From the NCBI GenBank assembly GCA_902768105.1, contig CACXJZ010000002.1, positions 17,651 through 81,650 on the forward strand: a DNA stretch of 64,000 nucleotides, written 5' to 3'. The DNA is from an uncultured Prevotellaceae bacterium (GTDB lineage Bacteria; Bacteroidota; Bacteroidia; Bacteroidales; Bacteroidaceae). Below are positions 9,215 through 17,719 of this stretch, in pieces; the stretch's first letter is position 1; every line of letters begins with the position of its first letter. The notes under the pieces are model-generated. The model did not search any database and was not told where the DNA came from. It saw nothing but the letters and a program-made list of their open reading frames with translations. A program made the translations under genes and the position numbers.

Positions 9215-9287
9215 TTGCGGAGGCAGGACTCGAACATGCGACCTCCAGGTTATGAGCCTGGCGAGCTACCAACTGCTCCACTCCGCG
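9215..9287 (-). tRNA. tRNA-fMet (CAU), initiator type, prophage attachment site
   Basis: The 73-nt cloverleaf reads on the minus strand with anticodon CAT in a 5-bp stem (CCAGG/CCTGG). Position 1 is C and position 72 is A, the mismatch that marks bacterial initiator tRNA, and A73 follows. The CCA end is not encoded. Two oddities: the anticodon stem has A29-T41 instead of the third G-C pair, and the T-stem has a T52-C62 mismatch. The mismatch lies in the 3' half, the part that integrating phages usually replace. Confidence 0.93.
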
Positions 9288-9308
9288 ATGTTTTTCTTTT
9301 TGCGGGTG

Positions 9309-9340
9309 CAAAGGTACTACTTTAATTTGAATTGTGCAAA
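9309..9340 (-). promoter_or_regulatory. Promoter of the tRNA-fMet gene
   Basis: On the minus strand TTTG (9337-9340) and TACCTTTG (9309-9316) are 20 bp apart, giving a start about 15 nt before the mature tRNA. Confidence 0.8.
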
Positions 9341-9364
9341 TATTTGATGATTTTTCTTGAAATA

Positions 9365-9396
9365 TTTGTTTGTTTGAAAGAAAAACATTAATTTTG
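9365..9396 (+). promoter_or_regulatory. Promoter of the tetR-family gene
   Basis: TTTG (9365-9368) and TAATTTTG (9389-9396) are separated by 20 bp. The promoter is back to back with the tRNA promoter. Confidence 0.7.
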
Positions 9397-9418
9397 CACA
9401 CGATAACAATGTTGTGCA
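9395..9418. promoter_or_regulatory. Candidate TetR-family operator
   Basis: TGCACA and TGTGCA form an inverted repeat with a 12-bp spacer that begins at the end of the -7 box and covers the predicted start site. This is the usual position for autoregulation by the TetR-type protein encoded next. The link is inferred. Confidence 0.5.
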
Positions 9419-9446
9419 GAACGTGTAAACTTGGGAGGATTGAAAA

Positions 9447-10040
9447 ATGTCTATATCAAAGACCAGACAAAAATTAGTCGATGTAGCTCGTCAGTTGTTT
9501 GCCAAGAACGGAGTAGAGAACACGACGATGAACGACATTGCCGTAGCATCGGGCAAGGGTCGTCGCACGCTTTATACCTATTTTAAATGTAAGGATGATA
9601 TCTATTATGCCGTCATTGAGTCGGAGTTGGAGCGCTTGAGCGACAAGATGGACGAGGTGGCAGCCAAGAAGATTCGTCCGCAGGACAAGGTGATAGAGCT
9701 GATTTACACTCACTTGAGCCAGATACGTGAGACGGTGGTCAGGAACGGTAACCTGCGTGCCGAGTTCTTCCGTAACATCTGGATGGTGGAGAAGGTGCGC
9801 AAGAACTTCGACGACGCCGAGGTGGAGCTGTTCCGCAAGGTGTTTACCGAAGGTAAGGAAGACGGTGAGTTCGACATTGAGAACGTGGACCTGGTGGCCG
9901 ACATCACGCACTATTGTATCAAGGGCCTGGAAGTACCTTATATCTATGGACGTATTGCGCACGGCATGACCGAAGAGGCAACGAAGCCCCAGGTAGCAAA
10001 GGTAGTGTATGGTGCTTTGGGCAAGCGGATGAAGCTGTGA
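9447..10040 (+). CDS. TetR/AcrR-family transcriptional regulator
   Basis: 197 aa, normal for the family. Residues 6-55 form the DNA-binding domain: LFAKNGVENTTMNDIAVASG and RRTLYTYFKCKDDI follow the TetR helix-turn-helix consensus. The remaining helical domain should bind a ligand. It is followed by fabG 72 bp downstream on the same strand, so it may sense acyl chains or otherwise adjust fatty-acid synthesis; the sequence shows only the proximity. A palindrome over its start site suggests autoregulation. Confidence 0.9.
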   Translation: MSISKTRQKLVDVARQLFAKNGVENTTMNDIAVASGKGRRTLYTYFKCKDDIYYAVIESELERLSDKMDEVAAKKIRPQDKVIELIYTHLSQIRETVVRNGNLRAEFFRNIWMVEKVRKNFDDAEVELFRKVFTEGKEDGEFDIENVDLVADITHYCIKGLEVPYIYGRIAHGMTEEATKPQVAKVVYGALGKRMKL

Positions 10041-10041
10041 G

Positions 10042-10072
10042 GAACCTCCCCCCGTCCCCTCCCAAGGAGGGG
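10042..10072. repeat. GC-rich palindromic repeat, intergenic copy
   Basis: A C-run (CCTCCCCCC) is followed by a CCCCTCC/GGAGGGG inverted repeat. The same pattern recurs inside coding regions near 11185, 37597, 42214, 43255, 44418 and 60967. Here it separates tetR from fabG and may form a weak terminator. Confidence 0.65.
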
Positions 10073-10112
10073 TGCTGTGAAAGATAACTATTTTTAATTA
10101 TTTATAAACATT

Positions 10113-10850
10113 ATGGGATTATTAGAAGGAAAGACAGCGCTGATTACGGGTGCTGCACGCGGTATCGGAAAGGCTATCGCATTGAAGTTTGCTGAGGAAG
10201 GTGCTAACATCGCATTCACTGACCTGGAAGTAAACGAGGAAACAGAGAAAGAGATTGCTGCCAAGGGTGTCAAGGCCAAGAGTTACGCCTCGAACGCAGC
10301 CGACTTCGCTCAGACCGAGGAAGTGGTAAAGGCTGTGAAGGAAGAGTTTGGCGGTATTGACATTCTGGTGAACAATGCTGGTATCACCAAGGATGGCCTG
10401 ATGCTTCGCATGACGGAACAGCAGTGGGACGCCGTGATTGCCGTTAACCTGAAGTCGGCATTCAACTTCATTCATGCCTGCGTGCCTGTGATGATGCGTC
10501 AGCGTGGCGGAAGCATTATCAACATGGCATCTGTGGTAGGCGTTCACGGTAACGCTGGTCAGGCCAACTATGCTGCTTCGAAGGCAGGTCTGATTGCACT
10601 CGCCAAGTCAATTGGTCAGGAGATGGGTCCGAAGGGTATTCGTGCCAACGCCATTGCTCCGGGCTTCATTGAGACAGCTATGACGGCAGCCCTGCCCGAC
10701 GAGGTTCGCGAACAGTGGAAGCAGAAGATTCCCCTGCGTCGTGGCGGTCAGGTAGAGGATATTGCCAACGTTGCAACGTTCCTTGCAAGTGATATGTCGA
10801 GTTACGTCAGCGGCCAGGTTATTCAGGTTGATGGCGGTATGAATATGTAA
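10113..10850 (+). CDS. fabG: 3-oxoacyl-[acyl-carrier-protein] reductase
   Basis: 245 aa short-chain dehydrogenase/reductase that reduces 3-oxoacyl-ACP with NADPH in type II fatty-acid elongation. It shows the TGAARGIG cofactor loop (about 13-20), NNAG (about 88-91), catalytic Ser in MASVVG (about 141), and the YAASK Tyr-Lys pair (about 154-158), and ends in GGMNM, typical of FabG. Other SDR enzymes share these motifs, but length and overall sequence favour FabG. A strong terminator follows at once. Confidence 0.92.
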   Translation: MGLLEGKTALITGAARGIGKAIALKFAEEGANIAFTDLEVNEETEKEIAAKGVKAKSYASNAADFAQTEEVVKAVKEEFGGIDILVNNAGITKDGLMLRMTEQQWDAVIAVNLKSAFNFIHACVPVMMRQRGGSIINMASVVGVHGNAGQANYAASKAGLIALAKSIGQEMGPKGIRANAIAPGFIETAMTAALPDEVREQWKQKIPLRRGGQVEDIANVATFLASDMSSYVSGQVIQVDGGMNM

Positions 10851-10861
10851 AAACACCCCAA

Positions 10862-10889
10862 CCCCTCTCCACAGGGAGAGGGGCTTTTT
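10862..10889 (+). terminator. fabG terminator
   Basis: CCCCTCTCC and GGAGAGGGG form a 9-bp stem with loop ACAG, then five T. The next gene starts only 6 bp later, so that gene needs read-through or a start within the hairpin region. The stem resembles the GC-rich palindromic repeats of this genome. Confidence 0.8.
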
Positions 10890-10895
10890 GTTTCT

Positions 10896-11579
10896 ATGCA
10901 GGTACTCTACGAGGATAACCATATTATAGTTGTCAATAAGGCGAGCGGCGAGATTGTACAGGGAGACAAAACTGGCGATCGTCCCCTCTCTGATATTGTA
11001 AAGAATTACATTAAGGAAAAGTACCAAAAGCCTGGGAATGTGTTCCTTGGCGTTGCGCATAGACTTGACCGTCCCGTCTCTGGAGTCGTGGTTTTTGCCA
11101 AGACTTCGAAGGCGCTGACACGCTTGAACAAGATGTTTGCTGAGAAGGAGGAAATCCAGAAAACCTATTGGGCAATCGTCCAGGCTCCCCCTCTTCTCGG
11201 AAGGGGATGGGGGGAGGCTCTTCATTGGCTTGTGCGCAATGAACAGCAGAACAAGTCGTATGCTTACGACCATGAGGTGCCTCGTTCGAAGAAGGCCGTA
11301 TTGCGTTATCGTGCGATTGCCCAGGGTGACCGTTACACGTTGCTTGAGGTACAGCTGCTGACGGGTCGTCACCATCAGATTCGTTGTCAGTTGGCAGCGT
11401 TGGGAATGCCCATCAAGGGCGACTTGAAATATGGTGCCAAGCGCTCCAATCCTGACGGTAGCATCTCGTTACATGCCCGTCGTGTGGAGTTCGTTCACCC
11501 CGTCTCGAAAGAGCTGATTTGCGTGGAGGCTCCAGTGCCAAATGAATCACTTTGGCACGAACTTGCAAAAAATGTGTGA
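10896..11579 (+). CDS. RluA-family pseudouridine synthase
   Basis: 227 aa. HRLDRPVSGVVVFAKT (about 55-70) holds the catalytic Asp of the RluA/RluD/TruC family, and LLTGRHHQIRCQLA (about 168-181) is the second conserved motif. No N-terminal S4 domain, so it resembles the short RluA/TruC-like enzymes that modify rRNA or tRNA; the target base cannot be told. Residues about 97-109 (PPLLGRGWGEAL) are encoded by an in-frame copy of the GC-rich palindromic repeat. The start lies 6 bp after the fabG terminator with no obvious ribosome binding site. Confidence 0.88.
   Translation: MQVLYEDNHIIVVNKASGEIVQGDKTGDRPLSDIVKNYIKEKYQKPGNVFLGVAHRLDRPVSGVVVFAKTSKALTRLNKMFAEKEEIQKTYWAIVQAPPLLGRGWGEALHWLVRNEQQNKSYAYDHEVPRSKKAVLRYRAIAQGDRYTLLEVQLLTGRHHQIRCQLAALGMPIKGDLKYGAKRSNPDGSISLHARRVEFVHPVSKELICVEAPVPNESLWHELAKNV
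11185..11224. repeat. GC-rich palindromic repeat inserted in frame in the pseudouridine synthase gene
   Basis: Read on the minus strand it gives the family pattern of a C-run, CCCCTTCC, a short loop and a G-run. The frame is kept and about 13 residues are added between the catalytic loop region and the central beta-sheet. Confidence 0.65.
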
Positions 11580-11609
11580 TAAAATAGTGGGTAATTGCAA
11601 ATAAATGCT

Positions 11610-11617
11610 TATATTTG
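11610..11617 (+). promoter_or_regulatory. Probable promoter of the outer-membrane barrel / TamB / TamL cluster
   Basis: TATATTTG fits the -7 consensus and lies 28 bp before the ATG at 11646. The -33 element is not clear. Confidence 0.55.
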
Positions 11618-11645
11618 CAGTCTAAAAACCATTAGTTATCGCAAA

Positions 11646-13025
11646 ATGAAGAAAAAACTATATTTTTCCGTGCTGTTAGCTGCTGCCGTTTTGACGGTTA
11701 GGGCGGGCGGAATCATGACCAATACCAACTATCACATTGCCTTCGACCGCATGTTTGCGCGTGGTGCAACGTTCGACATTGACGCAGCCTTCTCGAATCC
11801 TGCCGGACTGGCTTGGGGACACGAGGGCTGGCAGTTGTCGCTGAACTTCCAGAAACCTTGGCAGAACCGTGACATTGAGACCACGTTCCCCCTGTTGCAG
11901 CCCATGTATGGCTCTGCAACCTATAAGTTTGAGGGTAAGGCGTCGGCTCCCATTGTGCCGGCCATCTTCGCTTCGTACAAGAAAGACCGTCTGGCCGTCT
12001 CCACGATGATCGGTATCGTGGGTAGCGGCGGTTTCGTGAAATATGACGAGGGCGTGCCCATGTTCAACGTGATGGTGGCTTCGATGCTCAACTCGATGGG
12101 TGTCACCCCCGACCAGTATCAGCTGTCGTCGCAGATGAAGGGCAAGCAGTATATCTATGGCGGACAGTTGAACGTTGCCTACAAGGTGACCGATTTCCTG
12201 TCGGCTGCCGTGGGTGTGCGTGCCAACTACTATGACGGCTACTATCGCGGACATGTCATTGCCAATCAGCATCCTGCGCTGGGTGACCTGGTCAGCCTCC
12301 AGCTTGATGTTGACCAGCGTGCATGGGGCTTCACGCCAATAATCAGCGTTGACTTCCATCAGGGTCCTTGGACCGTAGCTGCCCGTTACGAGTGGCGCAC
12401 AAAGATCAATACCACCAATTCGACAAATATGTTGGAGGCATCGATGGGGCAGGGGCTTCAGCAAGCCATTATAGCAGCAGACCCGGTGAAAGGTGCTGCC
12501 ACCCTGCAGGCCATTGCCCAGACGCTTGGTGCCAAGACCGCCCCTTATCAGGACGGAGCAGAGACACGCTACGACATGCCGGCCCTGCTGACGTTTGCTG
12601 TCGGTTATGAGTTTACGCCTCGTCTGCGTGGTGCTTTGGAGTATCACTTCTTCGACGACAAGAATGCGAAGATGGGCAACGACCGTCAGGACGAGCTGAC
12701 ACACGGCACCCATGAGTTTCTGGCCGGTCTGGAGTACGACATCAACGACAAGGTTACCCTGAGCTGTGGTGGACAGCGTACCGACTACGGTCTGAGCGAT
12801 ACGTACCAGACGAACACGTCGTTTGCCTGCGACAGCTACAGCCTCGGACTGGGTGCCGCTATCAACCTCACAGAGAAGATGCGCCTGAACGTCAGCTACT
12901 TCTGCTCGCTCTACAGCGACCATACCGTAGAGAGCAGCAATTACTTAGGCACAGGCGTTGCCGGAACAGATGTGTATAGTCGTACCAACCACGTGATAGG
13001 TGTGGGTATAGACTATAAGTTCTAA
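11646..13025 (+). CDS. Outer-membrane beta-barrel protein, FadL/OmpP1-like
   Basis: 459 aa with a cleavable signal peptide (residues about 1-20). The mature part begins with a hatch-like segment containing AFSNPAGLAW, which resembles the NPA motif of FadL/OmpP1/TodX transporters, and continues as alternating beta-strands ending in Phe (GIDYKF), the usual outer-membrane insertion signal. It probably moves hydrophobic small molecules across the outer membrane; the substrate is unknown. TamB follows after 14 bp, so the three outer-membrane genes are likely co-transcribed. Confidence 0.8.
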   Translation: MKKKLYFSVLLAAAVLTVRAGGIMTNTNYHIAFDRMFARGATFDIDAAFSNPAGLAWGHEGWQLSLNFQKPWQNRDIETTFPLLQPMYGSATYKFEGKASAPIVPAIFASYKKDRLAVSTMIGIVGSGGFVKYDEGVPMFNVMVASMLNSMGVTPDQYQLSSQMKGKQYIYGGQLNVAYKVTDFLSAAVGVRANYYDGYYRGHVIANQHPALGDLVSLQLDVDQRAWGFTPIISVDFHQGPWTVAARYEWRTKINTTNSTNMLEASMGQGLQQAIIAADPVKGAATLQAIAQTLGAKTAPYQDGAETRYDMPALLTFAVGYEFTPRLRGALEYHFFDDKNAKMGNDRQDELTHGTHEFLAGLEYDINDKVTLSCGGQRTDYGLSDTYQTNTSFACDSYSLGLGAAINLTEKMRLNVSYFCSLYSDHTVESSNYLGTGVAGTDVYSRTNHVIGVGIDYKF

Positions 13026-13039
13026 GTTTTTGGTTCTTC

Positions 13040-16000
13040 ATGGGAAGCAAGACGAAGAAAACGCTTAAATGGACAATAGCAGCACTGTTGACACCGGTGC
13101 TGCTCTTCTTATTGCTTTTCGTTTTGATTTATTTGCCTCCTGTGCAGAACTGGCTGGTTCAGCGGGTGGCATCGTATGCCAGCGAGAAGACGGGCATGCA
13201 GATCAGTATTGACCACGTGAACCTTGAGTTCCCGCTGGACCTTGGTATCGACGGTTTCCGTATGATACAGGGGCAGGACACCATTGCCGACATGGAGCAC
13301 ATGACGGTCGATGTGGAGCTGCTGCCGCTGCTGCGCAGCAAGGTTGTCATTGACGAGCTGGAGATTACCAATACCAAGCTGAATACCTCCGACCTGATTG
13401 CCACGACACGCATCAAAGGTCAGCTGGAGCGGCTGTTCCTGACCAGTCGCGGCATCGACCTGGACAAGCAGACCGTTGACCTGAACGGTGCCACGCTCGA
13501 CGGTGCTTACGTCGATATAGCGATGATTGATACCGTCGTGCCTGACACTTCCACCTCCAGGACGTTGTGGAAGATCTATGCCGACAGCCTGACCATCAAT
13601 CGCTCGCAGGTGGCTTTCCATCAGCCGGGCGACACGCTCTCCGTCAATGCGTGGTTAGGGCGTGCGTCGGCCTATGAGGGCGTGGTCGATTTGGAAAAAG
13701 AGCTTTATACCGTCAGCCGCTTTGTGGTGCGCGACGGTAAACTGGCCTACCACCAGAACTATGAGCCAGAGGTGGAAGGCTTCGACTATAACCACATAGA
13801 CCTGACGGGCGTGCAGATTGATATTGACAGCATTATGTTCCAGCAACCGCGACTGAGCCTGAACGTCCGCCAACTGGTGATGCGCGACAAGAGCGGTCTG
13901 GAAATCACGGAGTTGCGAGGCCCGTTCAGCATGGACTCCACCAGCATACAGCTGCCGCATGCTGTGCTCCGTACGCCAGACTCAGATATTGAGGCAGAGT
14001 TTGAGATGGACCTGAATGCCTTTGACAGCATCAGTCCTGGTGCGCTGAGGATGCGACTCAATGCCCAGTTGGGAAAGCAGGACCTGTTGCGTTTCATGGG
14101 CGGACTGCCCCAGCAGATGCAACAGCAATGGCCCAACCATCCGCTGAGCATTCGTGGCTCCGTGAATGGAAACATGGAACAGGCTGACTTCACTGGACTT
14201 ATCATCGATTTGCCCACCGCCTTCCACCTGACGGCTGACGGTACGGCGGCCAACCTTACAGACATGAACAGCCTCAAGGCTGACGTGGCGTTGCACGGCA
14301 AGACAGAGAACCTCAGCTTCCTGTCAGCCTATCTCCCATCGCCCTCCACCCTCCGTCTTCCTCCCATGAGCGTCGATGGACGTTTCAAGGTCAATGGTCC
14401 GAGTTACGATGCTGACTTTACCGCTCGCGAGGGTAGTGGTACGGTGAAGGGAACGGCTTTTGTAAATACTGCCGGCAGCATGCAGTACAAGGCTGACCTG
14501 CAGATAGAGAACCTCAACATCCACGACTTCATGCCCAAGGACTCCATCTACACGCTGTCCGCTGATGTACAGCTTGACGGCTCAGGCACCGACTTCTTCA
14601 ATGCCGGCAGTCGTCTGGATGCCACTGCCGACATTCATCACTTGCGCTATGGCCACTGGAACCTGACAGACATGACTGCCGATGCCGTACTGAAGAACGG
14701 TCGTGCACATGCCAACGTCGTGAGCCGTAACGAACTGATAAACGGAAACATTGAAGTCGATGCGCTGTTGTCGTCGAAACAGCTTGATGCCACCGTGACT
14801 GCCGATGTTGACAGAATTGACTTCCATGCCCTGCGCCTGGCAGAAGACTCGTTGGTGGTTGGGCTCTGCGGACACCTCGACGTGACGTCAGACCTCAAGG
14901 ACAATCACCGCGTGCAGGGATATATCGGCGAGATGGAGGTGACAGATAGCAAGCACGTCTATCGTCCTACCGACATCGCCGTTGATGCGCTGACCCGTCG
15001 TGATACGACCTGGGCACACCTTAACAGCGGCGACATCACTATGAACCTGACTGCCAGCGGCGGATATGAGCAGCTGATTGACCAGCTGATGAAGCTGAGC
15101 GATGAGGCCAACGGCCAGTTCAGCGAACGCATTATCGACCAGCCTAAGCTACTCTCCATGCTGCCCACGATGCATCTCGACATGCGCAGCGGCAACAATA
15201 ATCCGCTGATGACGCTGCTGCGCAAGAACGACATCAGCTACAAGAACCTCTTTATCGACCTGACCACGTCGCCCGAGACGGGGCTCAACGGTAGCGGCTT
15301 CGTCTATTCGCTTGTGGCCGACAGTAACCGCATCGATACCATTGACTTCCTCATCCAGACCAGGTCCGAGGGCGAGGGCCGCCGCATCAAGGAACGACAC
15401 GTCAGCTTCAATCTGCACGTGCAGAACAACAAGCGCAATCCGCAGTTCGTCTTCAATGCTCTCATCGACGGTGCAGTCCATAAGAAAGGAGCCGTGGTCG
15501 GCCTGCGTTTTTACGACAAGGACAACCGTCTGGGCGTGCGTGTCGGCGCCAATGCCGAGCTGTTGGAGACGGGCATCAACCTGCACCTCGTTCCCAGTAA
15601 GCCTACCATTGGCTATAAGGAGTTCAACCTCAACGAGGACAACTATATCTTCCTCGGACCCAACAACCGCATCAAGGCCAAAGTCGATCTGGTTGCTGAT
15701 GACGGCACGGGTGTGAAGGTCTATTCCGAGGACGACAATTCAGATTATCTGCAAGACTTGACCGTCAGCGTCAACCGTCTGAACCTTGGCGAGTTGACAT
15801 CAGTCTTCCCCTATTACCTGCCACGCATGGGCGGTATGCTCAACGGCGACTTCCACGTGGTGCAGGACACCGATGGCCATTTCTCTGTGGCCAGCGATAT
15901 GGCTGTGCGTAACATGACCTACGAGAGCAGCGAACTTGGAAACCTCAGCACCGAACTGGTTTATCTGCAGAAGGGTCAGGATGCTCACGTGGTGGAGGCT

Positions 16001-17719
16001 CGTATCTTGAAGGACGACGTGGAGGTGGGTCTGCTGAGCGGCACCTATTATAATGAGGGTGCGGGCCGTATGGACGGCACGCTTACCATGCAGCGCTTCC
16101 CGCTGAATATCCTCAACGGTTTCATCCCTGGCGAGCTCATTGGACTGAAAGGTTTTGCCGAGGGCCATCTGGCTGTGAAGGGCAACATGAGTCGTCCGCA
16201 GGTTGACGGTGAGGTCTATCTCGACTCGTCCTATCTGGTCAGCGATATCTACGGCATCAGCCTGCGCTTCGACAACGACCCCGTGCGCATCGTCGGTTCC
16301 CACCTGCTGTTGGAGAACTTCAGTCTCTATGCCTATAACGACAACCCGCTGACGCTCATGGGTGAGATAGACTTCTCCGACCTTGACCGCATGTCGATGA
16401 ACCTGCGTATGCGAGCCCGCGATTTCCTGCTCATCAACTCCAAGAAGAACATGCGCTCCGAGACCTACGGCAAGGCATACGTCAACTTCATCGGTGTCAT
16501 GAAGGGACGCGTGGACGACCTCGACATGCGTGGACGTCTTGACGTGCTGGGTTCTACGGACATGGCGTACATCCTGCGTGACTCTCCGCTGACCACCGAC
16601 AACCAGCTGGACGAGCTGGTGAAGTTTACTGACTTCAGCGATACCACGCAGACGGTCATCTCGCGTCCGCAGGTATCAGGCTTCAACATGAACCTCACCA
16701 TCGACGTGTCGCAGGGAGCCCATATCATTGCCTACCTCAATGCTGACCAGTCTAACTATGTTGATCTGATGGGCGGCGGCACGCTACGCATGACCTATAA
16801 CCCCACAGAAAGCCTGCGCATGACGGGTAAATACACGCTCAACAACGGTGAGATGAAGTATTCGCTGCCCATTATTCCGCTCAAGACGTTCACCATCCAG
16901 AACGGCAGCTACATCGAGTTTACGGGCGACGTGATGAATCCCACGCTCAACATCACGGCAACCGAGCGCGTGAAGTCAACGGTGAAGGACGAGAGTGGGT
17001 CAGGGCGCAGCGTCGATTTCGACTGTGGCGTCATCATCACCAAGACACTCGCCGACATGGGCGTTGAGTTTACGCTCGATGCGCCTCAGGACATGCAGAT
17101 TCATGGCGAGCTGACGACGATGAGTCTTGAGCAGCGCGGCAAGCTGGCCGTCTCCATGCTCACTACGGGCATGTATCTCTCTGATGGCGGCACAGGTGCC
17201 TTCACCATGAACACGGCCCTCAGCTCGTTCCTCAGCAGCGAGATCAACAATATCACCGGTAATGCCCTGCGCACGCTCGATTTGAGCTTTGGCCTCGACA
17301 ACTCTACCGATGCTTCGGGTGCCACGCATACCGACTACTCGTTCAAGTTTGCCAAGCGCTTCCTGAATAACCGCCTGCGCGTCGTCATCGGCGGCGTGGT
17401 CTCTACGGGTGCCGAGCTGCGGGAACGTAACCACTCGTTCTTCGACAACGTCATGCTTGAGTATCGACTTGACGAAACGGCCAATAAGTATATGAGCGTG
17501 TTCTACCAGAACAACTCCTATGACTGGCTCGAGGGCTACACCCAGCTCTATGGCGTCGGCTTCATCTGGCGCCGCTCGCTCAGTTCGCTGCTCGACATCT
17601 TCAGCTTCAAGTCTGACACGCCTACGTTTCCCCTACGTCCAATGACTCCTGCACAGCCTGTGGCTCCCGCAGAGCCCGTTGCTCCTGCAGACACAACCAA
17701 TCACGTACCGCATGAATAG
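13040..17719 (+). CDS. tamB: Translocation/assembly module protein TamB (DUF490)
   Basis: 1559 aa. One N-terminal membrane anchor (about 8-32) is followed by an AsmA-like start (VQNWLVQRVASYASEKTG) and a very long beta-rich region, then the TamB C-terminal domain from about 1200 to 1490. TamB-type proteins form a hydrophobic groove spanning the periplasm and work in lipid transport and outer-membrane protein assembly. The Pro/Ala-rich tail (APAEPVAPA) is a local addition. The gene overlaps the next one by 8 bp, and that gene encodes its TamA-like partner, which supports the assignment. Confidence 0.9.
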   Translation: MGSKTKKTLKWTIAALLTPVLLFLLLFVLIYLPPVQNWLVQRVASYASEKTGMQISIDHVNLEFPLDLGIDGFRMIQGQDTIADMEHMTVDVELLPLLRSKVVIDELEITNTKLNTSDLIATTRIKGQLERLFLTSRGIDLDKQTVDLNGATLDGAYVDIAMIDTVVPDTSTSRTLWKIYADSLTINRSQVAFHQPGDTLSVNAWLGRASAYEGVVDLEKELYTVSRFVVRDGKLAYHQNYEPEVEGFDYNHIDLTGVQIDIDSIMFQQPRLSLNVRQLVMRDKSGLEITELRGPFSMDSTSIQLPHAVLRTPDSDIEAEFEMDLNAFDSISPGALRMRLNAQLGKQDLLRFMGGLPQQMQQQWPNHPLSIRGSVNGNMEQADFTGLIIDLPTAFHLTADGTAANLTDMNSLKADVALHGKTENLSFLSAYLPSPSTLRLPPMSVDGRFKVNGPSYDADFTAREGSGTVKGTAFVNTAGSMQYKADLQIENLNIHDFMPKDSIYTLSADVQLDGSGTDFFNAGSRLDATADIHHLRYGHWNLTDMTADAVLKNGRAHANVVSRNELINGNIEVDALLSSKQLDATVTADVDRIDFHALRLAEDSLVVGLCGHLDVTSDLKDNHRVQGYIGEMEVTDSKHVYRPTDIAVDALTRRDTTWAHLNSGDITMNLTASGGYEQLIDQLMKLSDEANGQFSERIIDQPKLLSMLPTMHLDMRSGNNNPLMTLLRKNDISYKNLFIDLTTSPETGLNGSGFVYSLVADSNRIDTIDFLIQTRSEGEGRRIKERHVSFNLHVQNNKRNPQFVFNALIDGAVHKKGAVVGLRFYDKDNRLGVRVGANAELLETGINLHLVPSKPTIGYKEFNLNEDNYIFLGPNNRIKAKVDLVADDGTGVKVYSEDDNSDYLQDLTVSVNRLNLGELTSVFPYYLPRMGGMLNGDFHVVQDTDGHFSVASDMAVRNMTYESSELGNLSTELVYLQKGQDAHVVEARILKDDVEVGLLSGTYYNEGAGRMDGTLTMQRFPLNILNGFIPGELIGLKGFAEGHLAVKGNMSRPQVDGEVYLDSSYLVSDIYGISLRFDNDPVRIVGSHLLLENFSLYAYNDNPLTLMGEIDFSDLDRMSMNLRMRARDFLLINSKKNMRSETYGKAYVNFIGVMKGRVDDLDMRGRLDVLGSTDMAYILRDSPLTTDNQLDELVKFTDFSDTTQTVISRPQVSGFNMNLTIDVSQGAHIIAYLNADQSNYVDLMGGGTLRMTYNPTESLRMTGKYTLNNGEMKYSLPIIPLKTFTIQNGSYIEFTGDVMNPTLNITATERVKSTVKDESGSGRSVDFDCGVIITKTLADMGVEFTLDAPQDMQIHGELTTMSLEQRGKLAVSMLTTGMYLSDGGTGAFTMNTALSSFLSSEINNITGNALRTLDLSFGLDNSTDASGATHTDYSFKFAKRFLNNRLRVVIGGVVSTGAELRERNHSFFDNVMLEYRLDETANKYMSVFYQNNSYDWLEGYTQLYGVGFIWRRSLSSLLDIFSFKSDTPTFPLRPMTPAQPVAPAEPVAPADTTNHVPHE

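Larger units (their letters stand above)
1..9215. mobile_element. Right end of a tail-bearing prophage
   Basis: Tail genes run left to right and end against a minus-strand tyrosine integrase, which itself stops against a tRNA gene. This is the usual end of a prophage integrated at a tRNA 3' end. The GC-rich codon use is even across the block and differs from the chromosomal genes after 9447. The other end (lysis, head and packaging genes, second att site) lies left of the window, so intactness cannot be judged. The exact crossover point is inferred to lie in or next to the tRNA 3' half (about 9215-9250). Confidence 0.85.

Noticed and set aside
9087-9401. N-terminal extension of the integrase frame by 105 codons
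   Set aside because: It runs antisense-free through the tRNA gene and its promoter, and the integrase family begins at the ATG at 9086.
10041-10112. Small gene between tetR and fabG
   Set aside because: No frame longer than a few codons; the space is occupied by a palindromic repeat and an AT-rich leader.
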